A stretch of 64,000 nucleotides of DNA from JANSWP01 sp041941305 (lineage in GTDB: Bacteria; Bacteroidota; Bacteroidia; Chitinophagales; Saprospiraceae): the NCBI GenBank assembly GCA_041941305.1, contig JBGTQJ010000019.1, positions 1-64,000 on the forward strand, in the 5' to 3' direction. Made by a program: the position numbers and the translations under genes. This document shows positions 18,523-24,066 of the stretch, one piece after another; position 1 is the stretch's first letter; every line of letters begins with the position of its first letter. The notes under the pieces were generated by a model. It was not told the DNA's origin, did no database searches, and saw only the letters and a program-made list of their open reading frames with translations.

Positions 18523-18696
18523 GTATGATGGAAATTCAGAAAGCGAAAATAAAAAAAGGCCAGACACTAAACGGTCAGACCTTTTCAGAATACCACATTT
18601 TCTTAATCTTAATCAAATTAGTTTACATGAGTTTACATTTTTTAATAATTATAGCCTGATTGTTCATTCACCTCCAGCACCCCGCACCCCTAACCC

Positions 18697-18863
18697 CAGG
18701 GCTGTTAAGTTCTATGCTAATAAAGTTAAAAGTCAAAATGATAAATGTGGTTCACATTTTCTAAGAATTTCATTATCAGGTCTTTATGAATGCCCATACT
18801 TTTAAATTTATCATTTTACATTTTACATTTTGACTTTCAATAATAGAACTTAACAGCCCTGCC
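18697..18863. repeat. R2 palindromic element, copy 1
   Basis: The outer 19-bp arms CAGGGCTGTTAAGTTCTAT (18697-18715) and the exact complement (18843-18861) enclose AT-rich inner arms (AAAGT..AAGTCAAAATG on both sides) and a GAATGCCC centre. A second copy of almost the same size lies at 57401-57564. GC-rich CACCCCGCA tracts, like the core of the R1 element, flank both sides. It fills most of the 383-bp gap between the sigma gene and the MoeZ-type gene. Confidence 0.65.
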
Positions 18864-18905
18864 CCGCACCCCGCAACAGGAAGCGAGAGAAAAATCCAGC
18901 AAACC

Positions 18906-20036
18906 CTAATAAGTAGGAACGGAGCTATCTATTTCCTTAGACCAGGCTAAAATGCCTCCTTTTAAATTGTATAAATTGTCAAAGCCAAACAAGTTTTCCA
19001 ATTCTCGAATGGCATTTGCACTTCGAACACCGCTTCGGCAATGGATAATGACCTTTTTGTCTTTTGCGATTCGATTGGCTGCTTCTGCCACTGTAGCGAG
19101 GGGAATTAATTCGGCGTCCAGATTAGCGATGCTGTATTCATAAGGTTCTCGTACATCAATTAATTGAAAATCAATGCCTTTGGTTTGGTAATCATACAAT
19201 TCCACAACAGTCACCTCTTTTACAGGCTTTTCTTCTTTTGGTAAAATACCACAGAATTGTTCGTAATTGATTAACTGGGTAATCTTGGTTTCTGGATTTT
19301 TATTCACCTTCAATATTCTGCTAGTAAATGAAGCTGCGTCGTATAGAAATAACCTTCCTGCAAGTGGCTCACCTACACCTGTGATAACTTTAATGACTTC
19401 ACTGGCTTGCATACTACCAATAATGCCAGGCAAAACACCCAAAACACCACCTTCTGCACAATTGGGAACCAACCCAGGAGGCGGCGGCTCCGGAAACATG
19501 TCCCGATAATTGGGTCCTCTCGTTCCATCCTCATTCAGGTGATTAAAAACGGACACCTGTCCTTCAAATCTAAAAATGGACGCGTATACATTTGTTTTTC
19601 CGGAAAGAACACAGGCGTCATTCACCAAATACCTGGTTGGAAAGTTATCGGTACCATCTGCCACAATATCGTATTGCGTGATGATTTCAAGTGCATTTTC
19701 TTTTGTAAATCGCGTATTATGGACGGTAATATTGATATGTGGATTCAGTGCCAACAGCCGCTTTTTAGCTGTTTCGGCTTTGGATTTCCCTACATCATCA
19801 ACGGTGAATAAAATCTGACGTTGCAAATTGCTTTCATCTACCACATCAAAATCTACAATTCCTAAATGACCGACTCCTGCTGCAGCCAAATACAATAGAA
19901 CAGGACTCCCAAGTCCACCTGATCCAATAACCAGCACTTTGGCAGCTTTTAGCTTTTGCTGTCCTTCAACATTAAATTCTGGGATGGCGATATGTCGCGC
20001 ATATCTGGCCATCTCTTTGGGACTTAAATTTGACAT
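18906..20036 (-). CDS. moeZ: MoeZ-type E1 adenylyltransferase/sulfurtransferase (ThiF + rhodanese)
   Basis: A 376-aa fusion. The ThiF/MoeB E1 domain (about 5-250) has the ATP loop GSGGLGSP (38-45), the arginine-bearing NLQRQILF, DGTDNFPTRYLVND (127-140) and the candidate adenylyl-transfer cysteine Cys193 in CAEGGVLG. A rhodanese domain (about 275-376) has the persulfide loop CRSGVRS with Cys333. The enzyme adenylates the C-terminal Gly of a ubiquitin-like carrier and then transfers sulfur to form a thiocarboxylate. The 92-aa carrier gene lies 70 bp upstream, followed by JAMM peptidase and cysteine synthase genes. That is the partner set of Mycobacterium tuberculosis MoeZ-CysO-Mec-CysM. It might also serve MoaD or ThiS carriers encoded elsewhere. 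Confidence 0.92.
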   Translation of the reverse strand: MSNLSPKEMARYARHIAIPEFNVEGQQKLKAAKVLVIGSGGLGSPVLLYLAAAGVGHLGIVDFDVVDESNLQRQILFTVDDVGKSKAETAKKRLLALNPHINITVHNTRFTKENALEIITQYDIVADGTDNFPTRYLVNDACVLSGKTNVYASIFRFEGQVSVFNHLNEDGTRGPNYRDMFPEPPPPGLVPNCAEGGVLGVLPGIIGSMQASEVIKVITGVGEPLAGRLFLYDAASFTSRILKVNKNPETKITQLINYEQFCGILPKEEKPVKEVTVVELYDYQTKGIDFQLIDVREPYEYSIANLDAELIPLATVAEAANRIAKDKKVIIHCRSGVRSANAIRELENLFGFDNLYNLKGGILAWSKEIDSSVPTY

Positions 20037-20059
20037 TTTTGTTGTGTTTAGATATTCAA

Positions 20060-20102
20060 GTGTTCAGGTGTTCAAGTGCAGAGAACTTGAACACCTGAAC
20101 AC
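20060..20102. repeat. Perfect 18-bp hairpin between cysO-like and moeZ-like genes
   Basis: GTGTTCAGGTGTTCAAGT (20060-20077) and its exact complement (20085-20102) flank a 7-base loop, five bases past the carrier gene's stop. No T-tract follows on the minus strand, so it is more likely a transcript stabiliser or processing site than a terminator. Confidence 0.75.
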
Positions 20103-20106
20103 AGTC

Positions 20107-20385
20107 CTATTTAGCTCCACCGGCAATTGCTGGAACGATACTAATGGTTTGGTTTTCAGTTACCAGGGTTTCCTCCTTTTGAAGAGAGTTGATATCATTT
20201 TCTTCCAGGTAAATCCTAATAAAGGAACGAATGTTATTATTATCATCCAAAATATGGCGATTGAGATTTGGATGCGAATCGATTAATTCCTGGATGGCCT
20301 CTTTAATGGTATTGCCTTTTGTTTCAAATGTTGCCGCGTTTCCTGTAAATTTTCTCAACGGCGTCGGGATAATAATTTTTGCCAT
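20107..20385 (-). CDS. cysO: Ubiquitin-like sulfur carrier (MoaD/ThiS/CysO family)
   Basis: A 92-aa beta-grasp protein starting with the MoaD-type strand AKIIIPTPLRKFTG. It continues through IKEAIQELIDSHPNL and the RIYLEENDI strand to end ISIVPAIAGGAK. The Gly-Gly pair (89-90) is the thiocarboxylate site of the family. Here two extra residues, Ala-Lys, follow it, so the carrier must be trimmed before activation. A JAMM peptidase encoded immediately upstream is the obvious candidate, as proposed for the QbsD/QbsE pair of pseudomonads. With the cysteine synthase gene upstream and the E1 gene downstream, the role is best read as sulfur donor for cysteine synthesis. Its gene is separated from the peptidase gene by 254 bp carrying a palindrome. 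Confidence 0.88.
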   Translation of the reverse strand: MAKIIIPTPLRKFTGNAATFETKGNTIKEAIQELIDSHPNLNRHILDDNNNIRSFIRIYLEENDINSLQKEETLVTENQTISIVPAIAGGAK

Positions 20386-20508
20386 GATAAATAAAGTATT
20401 TGGTATTAATTATTTGGCATTGAGTAATTCTATCTTTTGTCAAGACTTTAAAAATACCCAATACCTAATATCTAATTGAACTGACAATCGATCTTAGGGA
20501 CTTAATCC

Positions 20509-20597
20509 CTCTCAGTCCTGCAGACAGCTCTCCCAAGGGAGCATATAAATAAACAAACTGTGCTCCTTTGGGGGAGCTGTCCGCAGGGCTGAGGAGG
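20509..20597. repeat. Palindromic repeat between mec-like and cysO-like genes
   Basis: CTCAGTCCTGCAGACAGCTC (from 20511) through GGAGCA pairs with the complementary TGCTCC...GAGCTGTCCGCAGGGCTGAG arm, with a 17-base AT-rich loop and few mismatches. Sequences of this kind are, from general knowledge, dispersed repeats in Bacteroidota genomes. It lies inside the operon and could set the ratio of upstream to downstream transcript. Confidence 0.7.
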
Positions 20598-20639
20598 AAA
20601 TGTCCACAAGAAAAAATGCGAGTTCATCTAATGCTCATA

Positions 20640-21083
20640 TTAACTAAAAACGGTTTCTAATGTAATTACATGCTCTTCCTTAAATTCTCTTTTATTCTCC
20701 TTTAGTTTCCAGGACTTAACGTCCTCAATTTCTCCATCCACGATGGAAGCAATAACATAGGAAAAGAATGGCATTGCCTTCTCCAGATCATGTTCTGAAG
20801 CAATAGCTGGATGATTGGGATGAGAATGATAAATGCCCAGCAACTGGGTCCCAGACTCAATAGCATATTGCTCCGCTTTCATATACTCAAAGGGAGAGAT
20901 TTCAAATCTTCTCCGTTGGTCTCCTTTTTTACTATTCTCAGCAGGTTTCGCTAGATAGATAAACCGACCACCCACTTCCGTCCCGTATAAAAATCCACAA
21001 CACTCATATGGAAAAGTCTCTTTAGCATGTCGGTAAATAGTCTCTAAAGCCTGTTCTTCAATCTGAATCTTTGAATAGTTCAT
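20640..21083 (-). CDS. mec: JAMM/MPN+ metallopeptidase (Mec+-like)
   Basis: A 147-aa JAB1/MPN+ domain protein with all metal-site residues visible. Glu27 (in PYECCGFLYG) is the catalytic acid/base, His86 and His88 are in GIYHSHP, Ser96 and Asp99 are in the following S..D. Prokaryotic members remove residues from the C terminus of ubiquitin-like sulfur carriers. In M. tuberculosis, Mec+ releases cysteine from the CysO-cysteine adduct. Here the carrier also carries a two-residue extension after Gly-Gly, so the enzyme may act twice: maturing the carrier and freeing cysteine. It lies 48 bp downstream of the cysteine synthase gene on the same strand. An unrelated deubiquitinase-like role is unlikely in this context. 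Confidence 0.9.
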   Translation of the reverse strand: MNYSKIQIEEQALETIYRHAKETFPYECCGFLYGTEVGGRFIYLAKPAENSKKGDQRRRFEISPFEYMKAEQYAIESGTQLLGIYHSHPNHPAIASEHDLEKAMPFFSYVIASIVDGEIEDVKSWKLKENKREFKEEHVITLETVFS

Positions 21084-21131
21084 GATATATATTTTTTAAA
21101 AAGTGATTTCTCTAAAACAAACTGCCAACTG

Positions 21132-22076
21132 TCAACTGCAAAAAATTTGCCCCATCACCTCAGCATACTTATCTGAGTTATCCGCAAATGTTGTAACAAT
21201 GATCCCCTCCTCAATATTTTCAGCCACTTTTATAGCTCCCAATAGATTTGCTGCTGCCGAAGGACTGATTAATAAGCTTTCTTTTTCAGCTACACGCTTT
21301 ACAAGATCGTAAGATTCCAACGTATCAATTTCCATAAACTGATCGGCTATGGAGGGATCATAAATTTTGGGTACAATTGCCGTTTCCAGATGTTTCCATC
21401 CTTCCAAACCATGCATGGGATTATTGGGTTGTAGTGCGATCAGCTCAATTTCAGGATTAAATTTTTTCAAACCCCTTGCAGTTCCAGTAAAGGTCCCGGT
21501 TGTACCCAGCCCCGCTACGAAATGGGTAACAGTTTCATTGGTTTGTTGCCAGATTTCTGGTGCAGTGGTTAAAAAATGAGCTTTCCAATTATTCTCGTTG
21601 GCATACTGATCTGCATAGAAATATTTGTTTGGCTGTTCTTTAAATAATGCCTTCGCTTTTATTTGAGCGCCATCTGTGGATTCAAATCTGGAGGTATAAA
21701 TGATATGGGCACCAAGAGATAATAAAATAGCCTTTCTTTCTTCAGATGCATTTTCGGGAAGACAAAGAGTGACAGGAACGCCCAACTCCTTGCCAATAGC
21801 GGCGTAAGCAATCCCTGTATTCCCGCTGGTTGCATCCAGCAAATGTTTCCCCGGGGTCAATTGTCCACTTTCTATTGCGCTTTTAATAATTTGAAATGCA
21901 GGTCTGGATTTTACACTACCGCCCAACTGATGCCATTCCAGTTTTGCAAAAATCCTTACACCAGGTTTTTGGAACACTTCCTTGATCTCATAAAGTGGCG
22001 TCTTACCAACCTTTTTACAGACAGCATTTAATTGGAAGTCAGCTTGTATTTTAGTAGTTGAAATGATTGCAGTCAT
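21132..22076 (-). CDS. cysM: PLP-dependent cysteine synthase (CysM-like)
   Basis: A 314-aa fold-type II PLP enzyme. The Schiff-base lysine is Lys56 in GGSVKSRPA, the phosphate/substrate loop TSGNTG is at 83-88 and the PLP-phosphate loop is GLGTTGTFTG. Length fits the cysteine synthase/CysM group. It would replace the beta-substituent of an activated serine with sulfur. Its operon (JAMM peptidase, ubiquitin-like carrier, E1/rhodanese) indicates that the donor is a carrier thiocarboxylate rather than free sulfide. A basic residue in GWKHLE sits where, from memory, M. tuberculosis CysM has the arginine that selects O-phosphoserine; this needs an alignment. The gene starts 22 nt after the second of two poly-cysteine attenuators, implying cysteine-controlled read-through. 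Confidence 0.92.
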   Translation of the reverse strand: MTAIISTTKIQADFQLNAVCKKVGKTPLYEIKEVFQKPGVRIFAKLEWHQLGGSVKSRPAFQIIKSAIESGQLTPGKHLLDATSGNTGIAYAAIGKELGVPVTLCLPENASEERKAILLSLGAHIIYTSRFESTDGAQIKAKALFKEQPNKYFYADQYANENNWKAHFLTTAPEIWQQTNETVTHFVAGLGTTGTFTGTARGLKKFNPEIELIALQPNNPMHGLEGWKHLETAIVPKIYDPSIADQFMEIDTLESYDLVKRVAEKESLLISPSAAANLLGAIKVAENIEEGIIVTTFADNSDKYAEVMGQIFCS

Positions 22077-22090
22077 TTTTAATAATTGAT

Positions 22091-22128
22091 AAAAAACAAA
22101 AAGCCTTTCCAGAACGGAAAGGCTTTTT
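22091..22128 (-). terminator. Attenuator terminator 2 (cysM-proximal)
   Basis: On the minus strand AAAAAGCCTTTCC pairs perfectly with GGAAAGGCTTTTT around a GTTCT loop (22128-22098), then G and six T follow. It lies between the six-Cys leader peptide and the cysM start. Its CCTTTCC arm can alternatively pair with the GGAAAGG inside the leader (22179-22173), giving an antiterminator. Confidence 0.9.
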
Positions 22129-22152
22129 GCGAAACTATGTGTTCAATAAATA

Positions 22153-22236
22153 TCATTGCAGGTTCGCTATCTCCTTTCCAGGTAGACGAAAACAACAGCA
22201 ACAACAGCAAGTATTTTGATTTAAATGAAAATCCAT
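22153..22236 (-). CDS. Cysteine leader peptide 2 (six consecutive Cys)
   Basis: An ATG at 22236 opens a 27-codon frame: MDFHLNQNT, then six Cys codons in a row (TGC TGT TGT TGC TGT TGT, 22209-22192), then FRLPGKEIANLQ and TGA. A GGAAAGG motif 12 nt after the last Cys codon matches the 3' arm of the downstream terminator. Ribosome stalling on the Cys codons when Cys-tRNA is scarce would free this motif to pair with the terminator's 5' arm and allow transcription into cysM. Smooth translation would cover it and let the terminator form. Six adjacent Cys codons exactly upstream of a cysteine synthase gene are very unlikely by chance. Confidence 0.88.
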   Translation of the reverse strand: MDFHLNQNTCCCCCCFRLPGKEIANLQ

Positions 22237-22255
22237 TGGACTAATAAAGTGCAAC

Positions 22256-22291
22256 AAAAAAAGCCTTCCCATATATGGAAAGGCTTTTTTT
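22256..22291 (-). terminator. Attenuator terminator 1 (distal)
   Basis: On the minus strand AAAAAAAGCCTTTCC (22291-22277) pairs with GGGAAGGCTTTTTTT. The single non-Watson-Crick position is a G-U wobble only in RNA made from the minus strand, which supports that orientation. A T-run closes the hairpin. It follows the four-Cys leader peptide. Confidence 0.88.
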
Positions 22292-22309
22292 GTACAAACC
22301 TGAAGTCAT

Positions 22310-22375
22310 TTACCTTTCCATGTAAAAGTGAAATGGACAACAACAACAGATTATATTTATATTCATTTTTTTCAT
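22310..22375 (-). CDS. Cysteine leader peptide 1 (four consecutive Cys)
   Basis: An ATG at 22375 gives a 21-codon frame, MKKMNINII, four TGT Cys codons (22348-22337), PFHFYMER, then TAA; a second ATG three codons in is an alternative start. The last codons contain GGAAAGG (22319-22313), the same heptamer as in leader 2, able to pair with the CCTTTCC arm of terminator 1. The unit is thus a complete attenuator module, duplicated in tandem with leader 2. The two peptides share no sequence beyond the Cys run, so the arrangement, not the peptide, is conserved. Confidence 0.85.
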   Translation of the reverse strand: MKKMNINIICCCCPFHFYMER

Positions 22376-22598
22376 AACGTTGGTGCAAGTTTAGGGGCTT
22401 TATTTTATAAATGCAATAGCCAAGTGAAAATGATTTAAAAATTTGCAACAAGATTATTTAACTTATATACAAGATTAGTGGTGCACACCTTGAGAATAAT
22501 GAATGAATGAATGAATAGTGAATGAATTGTGGGATAAATTATCAATAGAAAGAGTATCAATAGGAGAAAACTAAAGTTCTGACCAAAACAACCACAGA

Positions 22599-22653
22599 CC
22601 AGTACCCAGCACCTAGTACCCAGAAACCAGTACCCAGAATCCAGCACCCAGCA
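22599..22653. repeat. Degenerate short tandem repeats
   Basis: Several imperfect copies of a 10-14 bp unit with the core CCAGTACCCAG or CCAGCACCCAG. A GAAT tetranucleotide run (four units, 22501-22516) lies just upstream. Both are in the 1.7-kb non-coding stretch and have no evident function. Confidence 0.6.
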
Positions 22654-22802
22654 AAATTTACAGCAACAAAAAGGAAAAAAATGAATAATTATAGATATGA
22701 TAAAAAAAATATTGTAAATGATTGATAATAAGAATTTTATTTTTGGCTTGGCATGATTTTTTTTATAATAATAATCAAGTCCTTACATATTTTAAAGATT
22801 CG

Positions 22803-23036
22803 TATTTTTGAAATACCACAAATAAGGTATGATAACTTCGGGTACTTATTTGTAGATTTGTGACGGTTTAGTTCTTTTCCTACAGTGTGCAGTCAAATCC
22901 CATTGAATAGCAAGCGCTATTAACAAATTATAATCAACAGCTTAGGCTGCATTTTGAGAATTAAATCAATTGATATATAGCAACGGTGGCTTCTATCGCT
23001 AATTTATTTCGCGGATGAGCCACTGTTCCTTTTTTG
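22803..23036 (+). ncRNA. Candidate structured small RNA
   Basis: A TANNTTTG-type -7 element (TATTTTTG, 22803-22810) is followed by hairpin ACAAATAAG / CTTATTTGT (22818-22852). Next come a possible long stem TGCAG / CTGCA (from about 22888 to about 22952) enclosing AATAGC / GCTATT, and then a terminator-like hairpin AACGGTGGCT / AGCCACTGTT (22982-23027) with a six-T tract. No reading frame fits. The signatures of RNase P RNA, tmRNA and SRP RNA are not visible. No -33 TTG was found at good spacing, so expression is unproven. Confidence 0.35.
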
Positions 23037-23186
23037 CAAATGCAAAAAAAAATCCCAAACTAATTGGGAAAAGTGCTGTAATTATTGAAATTATTCGTAT
23101 TTTTATCAAATACATACATATATATAAAAGATAAATTTAATACCGAGCACTTTTTTTCGGTTTTACAATAAAAAAGTATATATATA

Positions 23187-23218
23187 TTTGGGACGGGAAA
23201 TAAATTTTTATAATTTAG
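23187..23218 (+). promoter_or_regulatory. Putative Bacteroidota promoter
   Basis: TTTG (23187-23190), 20 bp, then TAATTTAG (23211-23218) approximates the TTTG-N19-TAnnTTTG consensus for the housekeeping sigma factor of this phylum. Transcription would begin near 23226, 65 bp before a short MKK-type ORF and about 840 bp before the giant adhesin gene. Confidence 0.4.
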
Positions 23219-23244
23219 CCCCGTCTTTAGTTCGAACTATATAA

Positions 23245-23583
23245 TTGACAAGTTATTTTCCCTTTAATCCTGTTGAACATTAAGTATCTCATGAAAAAAA
23301 CGAATTTTACACACACAACGACCAAGGCTGGCGCCATTACACAAACCTACCTATCTTTAATTTCCATTTTATTTTATAGACAATTCATTGGTTATCCGTC
23401 CTCCTGACGGCTGATTTCGTTTTTTCTACCAAATTTTTCCAAAAACCTTGTTAAGTGAGATAAATTAAGGGATTTAAGTTCAACAAAAGCATCAAAAAAC
23501 GAATAAATAAGGGATATTCAAAGTTTGTGATGCAGCATGAGATCAGGGAAAATACCAACAGGATAAAGGAACTGTTATTTGAC
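23245..23583. repeat. Segment bounded by imperfect inverted repeats
   Basis: The left side TTCCCTTTAATCCTGTTG (23258-23275) and the complement of the right side CAACAGGATAAAGGAA (23556-23571) match with two single-base gaps, and weaker complementarity (TTGACAA... against TTGACA...) extends outward. The 339-bp segment contains the short ORF at 23291. It may be a degenerate non-autonomous element or simply a long-range RNA stem. Confidence 0.35.
23291..23407 (+). CDS. Short ORF resembling the adhesin N terminus
   Basis: A 38-codon frame begins MKKTNFTHTTTKAG; the giant adhesin 776 bp downstream begins MKKANFTRRVSGG. The first 22 nucleotides of the two frames differ at a single position. After residue 7 the likeness stops, and the frame ends in a hydrophobic segment (LSLISILFY). 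It is either a leader ORF or the remnant 5' end of a duplicated adhesin gene. A TTCGTTTTTTC tract at 23416-23426 is complementary to the frame's start. Translation is unproven. Confidence 0.3.
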   Translation: MKKTNFTHTTTKAGAITQTYLSLISILFYRQFIGYPSS

Positions 23584-23736
23584 ACGATTTAGATGTGCTT
23601 TACACATTAGTATATATATAGCACTCAGCTAAATGAAGTTGAGGCACCCAATAATAATCTATGAAGGTTCAATTGGATTGATTTTTGAAAATTGAATTTT
23701 TATAATATGTTTTTGACATACTTTGCTATTAACAAG

Positions 23737-23985
23737 CTATAATCCAAAAATAAACGATACACTATTCTTCTGATTCGGAAGAAAAGAATCTACCTGTGTA
23801 GTTTCTTTTAAAATTCTTTCCTCAACCGAATTAGTTTTCTCGATTCTTTTTGGTTCTGGTTTGTTAATATCAAATTTTGAAGGTGAGGTTGGCTCATTTT
23901 TTAAAATTTGTATTTGGAAATAAGCAGCAAACATTTCTTTAATTCTTTTTTGAATAATGTTAGCGTCGCCATATATCCAAAACAT
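23737..23985 (-). CDS. Hypothetical 82-aa protein (doubtful)
   Basis: An open frame of 82 codons in an otherwise gene-free region. The predicted protein is Lys/Glu/Pro-rich with a short amphipathic segment (IIQKRIKEMFAAYFQIQIL) and no family I recognise. It lies antisense to what would be the 5' untranslated region of the giant adhesin, 81 bp upstream of its start. The composition is compatible with a real small protein or a transposase remnant, but chance is equally possible. Confidence 0.25.
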   Translation of the reverse strand: MFWIYGDANIIQKRIKEMFAAYFQIQILKNEPTSPSKFDINKPEPKRIEKTNSVEERILKETTQVDSFLPNQKNSVSFIFGL

Positions 23986-24066
23986 TATTAACCTTATTCA
24001 ATCTCATTTTGCTAGAAACCTAAATTTTTAAAAGATTTAAAAAATCTCAAAACAAATTGTAATCTT

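Noticed and set aside
22091..22375. SAM riboswitch or T-box upstream of cysM
   Set aside because: No T-box sequence or SAM-aptamer core is visible; the Cys-codon runs with heptamer-terminator pairing explain the region better.
22501..22516. GAAT tetranucleotide run as a phase-variation tract
   Set aside because: It is not in or next to a start codon or promoter of any gene I can support.
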